Shown in pieces: positions 1 through 10,789 of a DNA stretch of 64,000 nucleotides. Source of the DNA: Monomorium pharaonis (taxonomy: Eukaryota > Arthropoda > Insecta > Hymenoptera > Formicidae); assembly GCF_013373865.1 (NCBI RefSeq), contig NC_050467.1, forward strand, positions 8,988,795 through 9,052,794, given 5' to 3'. Both the position numbers and the translations under genes were made by a program. Within the stretch, counting starts at the first letter, position 1; the number at the start of each line of letters is the position of its first letter. Under the pieces are notes generated by a model. The model made no database searches. It saw only the letters and a program-made list of their open reading frames with translations, and had not been told where the DNA came from.

Positions 1-404
1 CAGCAACTTGTGCTTCTCATCTGTACGGTTGGTTTTCATTTGTAACTTTTGTAAATCTGTTTTTGACTGATTCTATACTTGTTCTTTTCTTTTTTTCAGA
101 TCGCCAAAATTTAATTGCTCTCCTCTTATAATCAATGTCTATAATTTCTTTGAATTTTGTATCGTCTTGCGCAACTTCAGAAACATCTTTCAAATCGTCT
201 TCAACTAAAACAGGAATCACATTAACATCAGTAAAGCTTAAAGTATCATAAGTCTCTTTACACATCAAAATTGATAGCGTCTTTTATCAAATCAGCTAGT
301 TGAGAAGCGAATGATCTTTCTTTATCTGTTATTTCAGTACTATATACTGGGTCCTCGAAAATGAGACACAATAATTTTAAAATATTTTTCGAGTTTAGTG
401 ACAT
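1..404 (-). pseudogene. Broken unnamed repeat-associated gene, 5' part
   Basis: A minus-strand reading frame opens with ATG at 402-404 and runs about 48 codons to a TAA at 258-260. A second frame then continues leftwards past position 17 and off the window. The two frames join naturally near position 260 if two bases were lost there, so I read this as one gene with a frameshift. The N-terminal part is acidic; the later part holds the basic stretch YKRRAIKFWRS and a motif resembling VKNRFTKVTNENQPYR. I recall similar openings in uncharacterised multicopy insect proteins but cannot name the family. It is most likely transposon-derived, not a host gene. The end lies outside the window. Confidence 0.45.
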
Positions 405-1489
405 TATGACATTTTGTAGATTAACAGTGCTTTAATATTAATATTATAACAGAGATTTAAAGTAAATTCATAGAAAGCAGAGTTTGCGATTGTAAGTTCT
501 AATAAAATTAACACAAAAAAGTCATGGGAACAAATGATGAAAAAGTACTTGCTGTAAATACTCTCCGGAAGAATTTTTAAAACATTCACAAGATACGCCA
601 ACCGTGAGAACAATTGACGTAAAACTACAATGAACACTTGCCCAAGTACAGGTGTGAATCACGGTTGAAGATACGTTCAAACGAAAGTCACGAGTAAGAT
701 ACCTCTTCATAGAAAATAAATGATAAAGAAGTAATTTTAGGAAATCCTTGGTCAACGACAGTCGTTAAAATCGCAATTGATCATATGTCCGAATAAAATC
801 TTGACACAAAATAAAGAGTAAAAGGTGTTGCGGATAACTTCAGAGTAGCAATAAAAATCACAAAAAGTTAAAGATATTATTCTAATATAGTATACGGATA
901 ATGTTTTACTTACAATTAGGGTGACACTTCTTACCTCCTAAAATTTTCCCATTACGTCAGATTTTTTAAGAAAATAACGCAACAGATCAATTCTGAAGAT
1001 AAATTTAGAATCAACGCACGAAATGACTGATTATATATAGATATAAAATGTAGTAAAAATTCGCCAACGACTAATTATCTTTAAATTTAATTGATCTTGC
1101 TAATCGACGAATTCTACCCTTAAAATGCGTATTTAGTAAAAACAAAAAAACAAATGTTTAATGTTTTTCGGTATTTAATAAGTATGTTAAGTTTCATTCA
1201 AATGGGTGAGTGTCAGTTGGGTAGTGTTACTTATAAAAATAGGAGAACTTAGAGAACTGATAATAATCATCTCGCTCAATAATAAACCATCTCATTGAAT
1301 TTATTTTTAAATCAATTAATGAGAGATTAAAAAAATTTAGTGCTAAGAATAACGTTTAGGTCCACAACAATTCCTATCTCATGCAAGATGAAAAAACTGG
1401 TTCACTGTTGTTCTTTGTTGAAAAAATTTTTAATGGCTTCAGGGGAATGGCAAAAAACACAATGTTTGACTCGCTTTTTTCAGTATGAA
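405..1489. other. AT-rich spacer, nothing recognised
   Basis: About 1.1 kb of AT-rich sequence. The short reading frames here have no recognisable motif and overlap each other. I see no repeat structure worth naming. Confidence 0.5.
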
Positions 1490-1853
1490 TAAATTTGGCT
1501 CACTTATCAAAGTCTACAAAGATCCTTTTTCGCGTCTATCTCACAAAAACGTAGTTTATAAAATTCGATGCAAAGCGAGTTATGTGGGTTATACGGACAG
1601 ACAATTAAATACAAGAATTAAAGAACATTGCAATCAAATAAATTAAATCCACCACTCGATCTGTAATTACTGATCACAAGCTGGAAGAGGGTCATGATTT
1701 TGATTGGAATAGTACTGAGATTTTGCATATTGAGAGAAACCTACAAAAGATTAACGAGATGTTACACATGCAAACACAGACATGCACCATAAATCTGCAA
1801 ATTGATATCGAGTTTCTTGATCATGCCTACACAATTATGATTAGCGACACATA
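1490..1853 (+). pseudogene. Penelope-like element, GIY-YIG endonuclease fragment
   Basis: Translation from about 1494 gives a short lead-in, then VVYKIRCKASYVGYTDRQL and TRIKEH. This matches the GIY-YIG endonuclease of Penelope-like retroelements, here with Y-V-G in the second half of the signature. A stop and frame change occur near 1643. The frame then continues with S-V-I-T-D-H, GHDFDWNSTEILHIE and a C-terminal tail ending at a TAA about 1853. The order of motifs (two cysteine-region residues, YVG, R-x-K-E-H, H...H-DFDW) is typical of the family C terminus. No reverse transcriptase is visible upstream, so this is a 5'-truncated dead copy. It resembles the longer Penelope-like copy at 38917-43620. 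Confidence 0.75.
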
Positions 1854-1974
1854 ACATCAGCGCGCACACACGCACACACACACAAACTTTTACTCTTTGT
1901 TATCTGTTTGTATTGACGGTAACATAACGATTATTTCGTCGCTTTCAAAAAAATGGCATGAACTTAGAAACTGT

Positions 1975-2371
1975 TTGAAAAGACCATTAACTTGAAAGTC
2001 GATTAAAAAGGCCGTTAACTCGGAAGCCGGTTGAAAAAAGCGTTAACTGGGAAGCCGGTTGAAAAAGGCGTTAATTCGCCTGCTAAAATGTTTCGCTTTA
2101 TTTTTGCAGCATTGCCGAAATAAATTTTTGTGCTTGATTTAAAATATAAACATATTGAAACGAAAATGAATATGCATATATAGGTCATCAAAATTATTTC
2201 GGCATTGCTGTCAAAACTTAAATTGTAGCGGAAAATTTGAGGCGCGAATAACACCTTTTCAACCGGCTTTCCAGTTAACACTTTTTTCAATTGGCTTTCC
2301 AGTTAACGCCTTTTCTAACCGGCTTTCGAGTTGACGCTCTTTTCAATCGACTTCTGAGTCAACGCCCTTTT
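1975..2371. mobile_element. Palindromic MITE with sub-repeated arms
   Basis: The left arm contains several degenerate copies, each about 27 bp, of a unit like GCGTTAACTGGGAAGCCGG followed by TTGAAAAA. The right arm (about 2255-2371) carries the same unit in reverse complement. The inner parts also pair: GCATTGCCGAAATAA near 2110 against TTATTTCGGCATTGC near 2195. The whole is a non-autonomous inverted-repeat element of about 400 bp with tandem sub-repeats in its ends. Exact ends and target duplication were not fixed. Confidence 0.7.
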
Positions 2372-3359
2372 ATTCGGAAGCGGCAATTTGTATTCAGTCT
2401 TTAAAACGATTGACATCACTACAGCATAACATTTTTCAATTCTAAAAATTTTTGATTATATTATAAGAAATAGCTAATTCATTGCATACTCTCACAAATA
2501 TATGTCTGACAATCAAACTTAAACGAGGCTATCTGTAAGAGCATCTCGAATTTGTGAGCACCCGGTGAGTCCTTTTTTTGTTCTTAGAACTAGCAGTTAT
2601 AATTCATCAACTTATAATTTTAATTTATTTGGTGGACTAACCAAAATGGGCAATCGGATCTTAGGCACTCCAAAGGAAATCACAGATCGATAGATCGTCT
2701 TATTAACATACCATTTCATCATGACTCCGTCACCTTTTATACTGTATTTCTAACACAACATTTAAGGCCGTTGAGAATGACTCAAAACGTAATCAAAATG
2801 CGTCCGACGAATTCTTAATACGATTTATAATCACTAAATGTAATCGGATTCTTAAATTGTTTTGAAAGCAAGGAATGTATTATATAAATAACCAATCCTT
2901 AAGATATAATATCACGTACCAATTACTACATTTGACTCTTATTGTCCCAACACTTGGTTTATCATAATATCTGTGTTTTTTATACATTTTTATTTATTAT
3001 AAAATTCTTACATTTTTGTACAATGTTGTAAGTGGAAATTTACATAAAAACATTGGAAACTGAAATGTTTCTCTCACCATGAACATATTACAAATGCAAC
3101 TTACGTGTTGCAAATACATTTTTTGTTATGTATGTTGGATTGGGTGAAAAACACAATTTTTAAAAAAGCAAAAAATAACAACTAAAAATATGCAAAATAA
3201 TTTCTTGGTACCCGTCAAAAGTTAAAAAATTAACACGACATTGTACAAGAATGTCAGAACTTTATAATAAATTAAAAATGTATTGTTATTTTTTATTATA
3301 TTTAATAACATTACAAAAATTTATTAAAACCACAAATAAGGTTTATTTTAAAGAATGAA
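2372..3359. other. AT-rich spacer, nothing recognised
   Basis: About 1 kb of AT-rich DNA without a supported reading frame, inverted repeat or RNA gene. Confidence 0.5.
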
Positions 3360-3490
3360 GGAAATAAATTTAATTAGGAGACTTAAAAAAAAATTTGTTA
3401 CAACTAGTTTCGAACCTAGCTCGCACAGATAGCAACAAAACGATACGCGCGCACTTAACATCCGCAGTCACCGCGCTTTATGCCGAAAAG
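3360..3490 (-). repeat. Possible tRNA-derived SINE fragment
   Basis: On the minus strand a B-box-like AGGTTCGAAACTAG (about 3406-3419) lies about 50 bases after a weak A-box-like TGTTAAGTGC, and is followed by a T-rich tail. This is the layout of a Pol III promoter in a tRNA-derived SINE. It does not fold into a complete tRNA and the A box is poor, so the call is weak. Confidence 0.3.
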
Positions 3491-3639
3491 TGGCTTTGCA
3501 TTGTACTTATCTTACCGGCCGAAACTGCACATATTTAAATGCAATTTTCTCAGAAACTAAGACCCATTCACCCAAAAGCCAAAGCACAATTTGTGTTTTT
3601 TACCTTCCCTTTCTAATGCACTAGGGCTCATTCGAAAGT

Positions 3640-3935
3640 AGAATTAACAGATATTGGCATCTCCTTGTGAGTTTAAGAAAATCAAAGCACTATTGGAGAA
3701 ATAAAAGTGTACCGCTAAAATATCTGCTACCAGATAATGAAATCGAATATGTAAACAACACGTTTGGAGAGTTCTTGAATACGCACGGAATTCAGAGACG
3801 ACCAATAGTAACTAGCAGTCCTGAACAGAATGGCAAGGCCGAGCGCAAGAATCAAACCTTAGTAGCGATGGTAAGATGTCTTCTCATATTAGTGCACATT
3901 GTTGATATTAGTGAGAGACGAAAGAAATTACACTA
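3640..3935 (+). pseudogene. Copia-type integrase fragment
   Basis: The frame contains LLPDNEIEYVNNTFGEFLN, HGIQRR and SPEQNGKAERKNQTLVAM. These are the second Asp and the Glu region (D-N-x-x-E-Y ... P-E-Q-N-G-x-A-E-R) of a Ty1/copia integrase catalytic core. The first catalytic Asp region is missing upstream and the frame runs out at about 3935, so this is a short dead fragment. A copia reverse transcriptase fragment in the same orientation lies at 13268-13720 and could be from the same family. Confidence 0.8.
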
Positions 3936-3969
3936 ATAAAGCATCTCAATTTGTACGAGACGACCGTGC

Positions 3970-4218
3970 TTGGATGTTTGCCATCTAATTGAGTGTTAAT
4001 TTCAGTGTTATTTTTAAATTTAGGATTAACATTGAAATTAACACTCAATTAGATGGCGAACATTCAATTTGAGAGTAATAACACTCTAATTAAAAGTAAA
4101 TTAAAGAGCGAACACTCAAGTTGAGTGTTTACACTGAATTGAGTGTTTACCCCTTGTCCCAAATTATACTCAACTTGAGTATTTTTTAAGTGTTATTTTA
4201 GTGTTTTTTCTGTAAGGG
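3970..4218. mobile_element. CCCTTAC-end MITE, copy 1 (right end)
   Basis: Nearly identical over about 230 bp to 49334-49564. It ends at AGTGTTTTTTCTGTAAGGG, whose reverse complement matches the left end of the copy at 48806. The interior is made of GAGTGT and ACACTC half-palindromes. It directly follows the copia integrase fragment. Confidence 0.7.
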
Positions 4219-4858
4219 CGATTAAAACTCTATCTGAATACGACTACTTTTCTATATGATCTTATCTACTTATTGTACTGAATATGAAATTTACGATTCA
4301 AGGTTTATAAGACTATATGAATTAATCTGAAATTGTTCCTATACGTTTCTATCAGATATATTGCAATTTCGGCAGACATAAAGTTCTATCGTTCTTTATC
4401 GTATCTAAATTAAACGATTAAATTTGTATCTGAATATGAGTACTTTCCTATATGATTTTATCTGGATATCTTATTAAATATAAAAATTATGATGTAAAGT
4501 CTATATAACTTAATCTGAAATTGTCCCTATACGTTTTTATTAAAAATATGTTATATACTATAATAGTTTTCTATCATTGTCTATATAATTAGAGATATTT
4601 CAAACAGGGCAAAATTATTTCGTAATTTTGTCGAACATAACATTCTATCATTCTTTATCGTGTCTGAATCAAACGATTAAAACTTTATCTGAATATAGAA
4701 TTATCTGAATAATTTATATAGACTTTAAATCGTAATTTTTTTATTCAGTAAGATAACCAGATAAGATAATATAGGAAAGTAAGTAATAGTTAGTAAGTTT
4801 AATTCGTATACCATAAAAAACAACAGAATGTTCTGTCCGGCGAAATTATAAAATAACA

Positions 4859-5756
4859 CAGACACACAAAAAAGTGGTTGGTCCGGCGGATTAGACTAGT
4901 CAATCCTTATGTATTTTGACCCGCTGAATCCAAATCCAAGGTTAGAATAAAAGAGTTAAATATAATAGGAAAAGGGAGTGAATTTTCTACGCTATTCATT
5001 CACAGAAGCTCAGACTTGTCATATGTATTGAATTTTCCTCCGATAATGTGGTTACGCAAGCTTGCACGCTCCGAATTATACATTTAAGATCCAAACTGCT
5101 TTTACAAGGTGTTTTTTTGAGGTTAGGAAAAAATGAGCCAATTCAGCAATTCTGACATTGAATTTGGATTCAGCGGGTCAAAATACATAAGGATAATAGA
5201 CTAGTCTGGACCGTCGGACCAACATTAAAAAAAATTTTTTTTTTAGGTTGAATTGCTCATTTTAGAAAAAATGAGCAATTCAGCAATTTGACCTTGGATT
5301 TGGATCAGCTTATGAAGATACATGAGGATAGACTACCCAGATAGCCACAAATGTATGTATGAGCACAAATTGTTCTCATGTTGCTAATAAAGATGTTAGC
5401 ATCTTGCTACGCATTTACATCGTCCCTTGTGCTGTTATTTGCTAGCATTCGACACTGATTTAAAAGTAATGCTAACATAATGTTTGAAACGTGCAAAGAA
5501 TTTTATTTCCAATATCGAATGCTAGCACGGGACGACATGAATGCATAGCAAGATGCTAATATCTTTATTATATCAACTGGCTATCTGGATAGTTTGGTCC
5601 GCCGGACTTACATTTAAAAAAAATTTTTTTTGAGGTTAGGAAAAAATGAGCAAATTTATTCAGTAATTCTGACCTTGGATTTGGATTCAGCGGGTCAAAA
5701 TATATAAGGATTCACTAATCTGGTCCGCCGGATTAATCACTTTTTTTGTGTGCCTG
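4859..5756. mobile_element. Long-TIR element (CAGRCACAC ends), copy 1
   Basis: The left end CAGACACACAAAAAAGTGG is mirrored by TTTTTTTGTGTGCCTG at the right end. The first 80 or so bases, including GGTCCGGCGGATTAGACTAG and TATGTATTTTGACCCGCTGA, recur inverted at about 5680-5750. Internal copies of the same motifs are also present. The family recurs as the larger hairpin element at 13915-15854. A separate MITE (5336-5589) sits inside it. Confidence 0.75.
5336..5589. mobile_element. MITE with CCCAGATAGCC ends, TA duplication
   Basis: The 254-bp insert is flanked by TA on both sides (5334-5335 and 5590-5591). Removing it restores the GATAGACTAGT motif seen in related copies of the host element. 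The ends are CCCAGATAGCC and GGCTATCTGGA, and the inner arms (GCTAGCATTCGA / TCGAATGCTAGC) are also inverted. A TA duplication points to the Tc1/mariner group. Confidence 0.75.
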
Positions 5757-6058
5757 TGATAATTGTTCCTCCTCGAAATATCTCTTATTATAAAGACAAC
5801 GATAGAAAACAATTATTGTTCCATAACATATGTTTGATAGAAACATATAGGGACAATTTCAGATTAATTTGTATAGACTTTAAATCGTAATTTTTCTATT
5901 CAGTAAGATAATTAGATAAGATGATATAGGAAAGTATCCATATTCAGATAAAGTTTTAATCATTTAATTGAGATACGATAAAGAACAATAGAATTTTATA
6001 ATTTTTCTATCAAATTTCTATATGTTTCTATCATTTTTTATCCAACTTTTTAGTTAGT

Positions 6059-6299
6059 ACGCGGCGCCGCCGATAGGCTGGTAGGCGATTGAACTCTCTC
6101 GAGAGTCAGATGCAGCCGACCCGCTATATAAAGACCACCCGCAACACAATTAAGACAAGCAATAATCAGTTTTTTTTTTGCTACGAGAGGACGATGTGGA
6201 AGACGACTGCCACATATTACTTTTATAATTTACTCATTTTAATTGAGTAAACGATTCTGTACAAGAAAAGTAAAACGTTTACATTTTTTGAACTAGATT
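6059..6299 (+). promoter_or_regulatory. GC-rich segment with TATA box, promoter-like
   Basis: A sudden GC-rich stretch (GCGGCGCCGCCGATAGGCTG) leads to CTATATAAAGACC at about 6124, then an ATCAGTTTT near 6167. The composition and TATA box look like the promoter of a retroelement end, but no coding region follows on this strand. The spacing of the initiator-like motif is longer than usual. The call is tentative. Confidence 0.3.
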
Positions 6300-6795
6300 T
6301 ACGATAGGTAATCTATACGAAAAATACGATACAGAAAAATAGAAAGTCTATCATAAGTTTCAGATAAGCAATCTAATATTTACGAACCAAAAACACGATA
6401 GAATACGATTAATTTATATAAAACATGACTAGATAGAAATTGATTAAAAACGATAGGTAATCTATACGAAAAATACAATACAGAAATATAGAAAGCCTAT
6501 CGTATATTTTAGATGACCGATCTAATATTTACGAACCAAAAACACGATAGAATACGATTAATTTATATAAAACATGACTAGATAGAAATTGATTAAAAAC
6601 GATAAGTAATCTATACGAAAAATACAATACAGAAATATAGAAAGCTTATCGTATATTTTAGATGACCGATCTAATATTTACGAGCCAAAAACACGATAGA
6701 ATACGATTAATTTATATAAAACATGACGATAAAAATTGATTAAAAACGAAAGGTAATCTGTACAAAAAATACGATACAGAAATATAGAAAGCCTA
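6300..6795. repeat. 149-bp tandem repeat, about 3.3 copies
   Basis: The motif ACGATAGGTAATCTATACG and its variants start at 6301, 6450, 6599 and 6746, giving periods of 149, 149 and 147 bp. The fourth copy is interrupted after GAAAGCCTA by the insertion at 6796-8265 and resumes at 8266 with TATCGTATATTTCAGAT. The array ends about 8359 at TTTTTTAGCAGGGT, probably the terminus of a parent transposon. Confidence 0.8.
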
Positions 6796-7164
6796 CCCAG
6801 CAAACCAACACATAACTGAAAGAGCGCATAGAAAGAACAGTGTTATGTAACATCGTTATGTGGATACGATGTAAATGTTACATAATTCAAAGAAACAAAA
6901 TTGTAATATTTATTTGTCATGTATATGACTCATAATAGTTAATAAAAACGTAATCTTGTAAAATCGTGAAAAATTTTTTATTTATAAAATTTTTTGTTTC
7001 TTTAAATAATATTCCCAGCAAACACAGTAATATTACATATACATCTCATGTACATAATATTAAAAGTATCACGACATAACGCGTTATGTAGCTTAAGTAA
7101 CAAACATGTACATATATTTTATGTAGAGTTATATATATTTAAAACATATATATTACATTGCTAC

Positions 7165-8032
7165 CCATACAGCACAGAAAGATTGCAGCAACGTTGTGGC
7201 AACATTTCAACGCAAGATTGCAATATTGCATAAACGTTATGAAATAGCAAGATTGCAGCAACGGTAAAATGTGCGCTTTCAGAAATATTGCCACGTAATA
7301 TTGTAGCAATATTGCAATAAAATATGTATGCAATATTATTCAGAAAATAATTATTCAAATAATTCATCCGATTTTAAATAACTATTTTGAATTTAACAAA
7401 AACAGAGTGATAATGAAACTTCAACCAAAAGACAAACTTTGCAAGTTTTGTTTTTTATCTTATATAAGTGCATTTATAAGATGAGAGACAAAACTTGCAA
7501 AATTTATCTTTTGTTTGACGTAATCACTAATCACTCTGTTGTTAAATTTAAAATATTAGTTTAAAATATTAGTTATTTAAAATCGAATGAATTGATTGGA
7601 TGATATTTGGGTGATCGTTTGGTTGATGTCACTATAATCACTCCGTATTTGTTGAATTTAAAAATACAGTTATTTAAAATAAATTTGAAAAACCTTGTGC
7701 TTTGTTATACACAAATCTACATAATAACACAAAGTACACACAAAGTAAAACTACTCCAGAATGCATATATCTCTATAGACGAAAATTTTTTAATAATATA
7801 GAACGATCACTTAAATTATTTTTGAAAAGTTACTGTAACATATTTATTTAAACTGTATTGAATATTAATTTTATCTATTTTCACTATTTTAATAATATTT
7901 TAAAATGTTGCTGCATCATTGCTGAAGTAATATTGTAAAATAATGTTTTTGCAATATCTCTGAAACATTACATCGCAATATGCAATATTGCAACGTTGCA
8001 GCAATGTTACTGCAAGCTTTTGTGCTGTATGG
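7165..8032. mobile_element. Nested MITE with CCATACAGCACA ends
   Basis: The left end CCATACAGCACAGAAAGATT is mirrored by CTTTTGTGCTGTATGG at the right. Sub-terminal motifs GCAATATTGCA and GCAACGTTG recur on both sides. The element lies inside 7014-8265. No supported coding frame is present. Confidence 0.75.
7389..7550. repeat. Innermost inverted repeat
   Basis: GAATTTAACAAAAACAGAGTGA on the left pairs with TCACTCTGTTGTTAAATTTA on the right. ACTTTGCAAGTTTTGT pairs with ACAAAACTTGCAAAATTTA. This is probably a third nested MITE, about 160 bp, inside 7165-8032. Confidence 0.65.
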
Positions 8033-8841
8033 ACATATTAGCACATTTACATATCAAATATAATATTTAAAGCATTCGGTTATCTTAATAGGGTATATCT
8101 TATAATAACGGGCATATCTTAAATAGATCAGAGATATAATTTTGTTGCTGACATTCTGTAGTATATGTAACGTACATGTATGTTACACGCTACATAACGC
8201 GTTACCTCATGATACATGATATTATGTATATGAGATATATATGTTACATTACTGTGTTTGCTGGGTATCGTATATTTCAGATAACCGATTTACCAAAAAC
8301 ACGATTCAATTAAATAGAACTTTTTCTTATCTGATTCTATCGGATTTTTTTAGCAGGGTACAATTTCTACTTTTAAAGTTTAACAGTAGTCAGCCATTAT
8401 ATTTATACCCTATCTCCCTTGATAGCGACGCTCCATTACTTTAATATTTTTATGAAATTGTTTTCTTTGTTTCTCATTATAATATCCTAAATTTATTGGG
8501 AAATAATTGAGATAAGAATTTACAAAATGCAGCTTTAAATTCATTAAACATTCTAATTTTCCAAAGCTTTCCATCATATCTGTTACTATTTGTTTGAACT
8601 CATCACTTTTATAATTGCCCAAAAAATTCTCTACAACTTTTTTAAAACTAATTCTTTCAGCCTTTTTATTCATTGACTTGATGAAATTTTCGTCCTTAAC
8701 ATTTTTCGAATTTGTGCTCCATCAAAAATGCCTTTTTTCAGTTTTGAATCAAATATTTCTGGGAATTGTTTTTTTGAATACAAAAAGCTTTCTTCTTCTT
8801 TGAGAGCCTCAACGAACTGCATTATTAAACCAAGTTTTATA

Positions 8842-10100
8842 TTAGGTGTACAACTTTGCTTCCACCGTTTTTTTTTTCGAAATTCGAGGCTTTATTGTGA
8901 AAAACTGGTTATACATTTACGATTCAAAGTATTGTCAATCGCTGGCCACTACTTTCTCCCATCTTTCTGGCAGCATACGAATTCCGCGTCGAAAAAACTG
9001 GTCATCTTTTGAGACGATCCGTGAATTGATCCAATTTTTCACTTCTTAATAAGACTAGAAGTGCTGGTCAACCAGGCCGTGTGTCATCGATCGAAACAAG
9101 TGATAGTCAGAGGAAGCAATGTTCGGAGAATATGGCGGGGTAGGACTTTCCGTTTCAACGTTTCCAAGTATGTTTTGACGAGCTTACGACATGGGGTCGA
9201 GCATTGTAATGCTGCAAAATTATTTTATTGTGTCTATCGTTGTATTGCGGCCGTTTGTCTTTTAGTGCTCGGCTCAAACGCATCAATTGCTTTCGAGACC
9301 GATTGCCTGTGATTGTTTCAGTCGGTTTTATTAGCTCGTAATAGACTATGCCAAGCTGATCCACCAAATACAGAGCATGACCTTGGAACCGTGAATATTT
9401 GGTTTGGCCGTCGACGTGGAAGCATGGCCGGAAAGTCCTCATGATTTTCTGCGTTTGGGGTTATCGTAACGAACCCATTTTTTATCCCCAGTCGCAATAC
9501 GATGCAGAAATCCCTTTTGTCTTTACCTTCCAAGCAGCTGTTCACAAGCAAATGCCATTCAACATCTCTCGGCTTCAACACTCGTACAGCACCAAATTTC
9601 CTTGCTTCATTCCCACGACTTTCAGGCGTTTTGAAATGACTTGTTGAGTCACTCTCAATAATCCTGCCAATTCTTGCGTTTGACACGAGTCTTGATCAAG
9701 TAATGCCTCTAATTCTGCATCTTTGAAAACCTCTTCCACCGCCATGCCGGTCTTTGACGTCAAAATCACCGTTCTTGAAGCGTTGAAACCACTCTCGGCA
9801 CGTTCTTTCACTAATAGCGGCCGCACCATACGTATTTGAGAGCATTCGATGAGCCTCAGCCGCAGATTTCTTCATATTGAAGCAAAAAATTAAAACCTCC
9901 CGCAAATGACGATAATTTGGCTCGTAAGCTGAAATTTTCAATCGAAAATAACTTTATGATGCAGATACAAATATTTCGATGGCGTTATGTTTACAAATGC
10001 CTAAGCTTATTGTATGATGTCTACGATCTATTTATTTCGACCACCACTTATCGCTTCAGCCATCTATTGGAAAACGGCGGAAGCAAAGCTGTACACCTAA
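8842..10100 (-). mobile_element. Mariner transposon copy 1 (1,259 bp), TA duplication
   Basis: The terminal inverted repeats begin TTAGGTGTACAACTTTGC at 8842 and end GCTGTACACCTAA at 10100. Each is flanked by TA (8840-8841 and 10101-10102). The enclosed transposase is on the minus strand. It is the same family as 31768-33027, which has 1,260 bp and near-identical ends. The element sits inside the repeat-associated gene 8360-10220. Confidence 0.92.
8917..9935 (-). pseudogene. Mariner transposase, mauritiana-like, inactivated
   Basis: Motifs in order on the minus strand: SAYEPNYRHLREVLIFCFNM, a WFQRFKNGDFDVKDRHGGG linker, a second helix-turn-helix with LLRVTQQVISKRLKVVGM, then catalytic-domain pieces including IILQHYNARPH and YYELIKPTET. 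These match mariner transposases related to Mos1. The expected start codon reads ATT, not ATG (9933-9935). The catalytic region has a Tyr in place of the second Asp (HYN, not HDN), and several frameshifts separate the frames. The gene cannot make an active enzyme. The terminal stop is at 8917-8919. Confidence 0.88.
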
Positions 10101-10220
10101 TATGAAGAGGTGGGAGCATTGGAGCAATACTTTTTTTGGATCAACCAAAAAGTTTGCAATAATGTTTTTTGAACTTGGATTAAACGAAGTTCTTTTTGAC
10201 CATATCTTCTTTACCATATT

Positions 10221-10639
10221 TTCTTTAAATAAATAATAAAATTAATGTAGCATTATTAATTATATAAACATTGCAACACAAAACATATGACAAACGCATG
10301 ATTAGTAGACGATAATATATGCATATATGTATAACAGATGAATATAATTAAATGTATGAGCAAAATATAAAAATTTAATAATTTATATGATAACATATAA
10401 TTCGTATTTTAAACCCATGAAAAGTATTTTAATTTGTGTCTGTAAAGTTATTAAATGTTGAGATTTTATGTATTAAATAATTAATAAACAAATATAAAGA
10501 GCTCGTTAATGCTAAGCAAAAATTATACGATAAACAGGTCATTATATCGAGTCATGACAAATTATTCTAATACAATATAATCTATTAAATAAAAAATATA
10601 TAATTATAAATGCGACATAGTTATTTCTCAACAAAGTAT
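10221..10639. other. AT-rich spacer, nothing recognised
   Basis: About 420 bp of AT-rich DNA with no supported frame or repeat. Confidence 0.5.
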
Positions 10640-10757
10640 CATACTTTTGCGTATTTCTATATAAAGCACCCTTACCAACGGAGTAGGTGCAGGAGGAGGA
10701 AGTCGAAAGCTCCCCCACTTGTACTCTCTCTTTCTGTGTGTGTGGGTGCGTGCGTGC

Positions 10758-10789
<32 letters not shown>

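Larger units (their letters stand above)
4219..6058. repeat. AT-rich sub-repeated element, split by 4859-5756
   Basis: Motifs such as CGATTAAAACT, TATCTGAATA, CTATATGAT and GACTTTAAATCGTAA occur repeatedly in the left part (4219-4858) and again, partly inverted, in the right part (5757-6058). This suggests the two arms of one old element interrupted by the long-TIR insertion between them. No coding capacity was found. Confidence 0.5.
6796..8265. mobile_element. CCCAGCAAAC-end transposon, TA duplication, composite
   Basis: TA is present at 6794-6795 and 8266-8267, and removal restores the 149-bp repeat unit. A CCCAGCAAAC left end occurs twice, at 6796 and again at 7014. The right end GTGTTTGCTGGG (8265) matches the second better, over about 45 bp including CACAGTAATATTACATATAC. 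So this is either one element inside a relative or a chimera. It is non-coding. Confidence 0.7.
8360..10220 (-). pseudogene. Unnamed arthropod repeat-associated gene, split by mariner
   Basis: Read on the minus strand, about 10220-10103 gives KRTSFNPSSKNII and FLVDPKKVLL. After the mariner, 8841 downwards gives GLIMQFVEALKEEESFLYSK, GIFDGAQIRKML and then, in another frame, SFKKVVENFLGN, CLMNLKLHFVNSYLNYFP and MERRYQGR, ending near 8360 with MADYC. Two tryptophan positions near the end read as stops. The same protein is present in fragments at 14530-15000 and 15095-15400. I remember this motif order (VDPKKVLLPPLH, FDGPQIR, LKxHFLHSHxxxFP, ERRYQG) from multicopy uncharacterised arthropod proteins, but I do not know a function. 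It is broken by stops, a frameshift near 8650, and mariner copy 1. Confidence 0.65.

Noticed and set aside
3360..3490. Functional tRNA gene
   Set aside because: Only a B-box-like sequence is convincing. No cloverleaf, acceptor stem or anticodon loop could be folded, so it is listed only as a possible SINE fragment.
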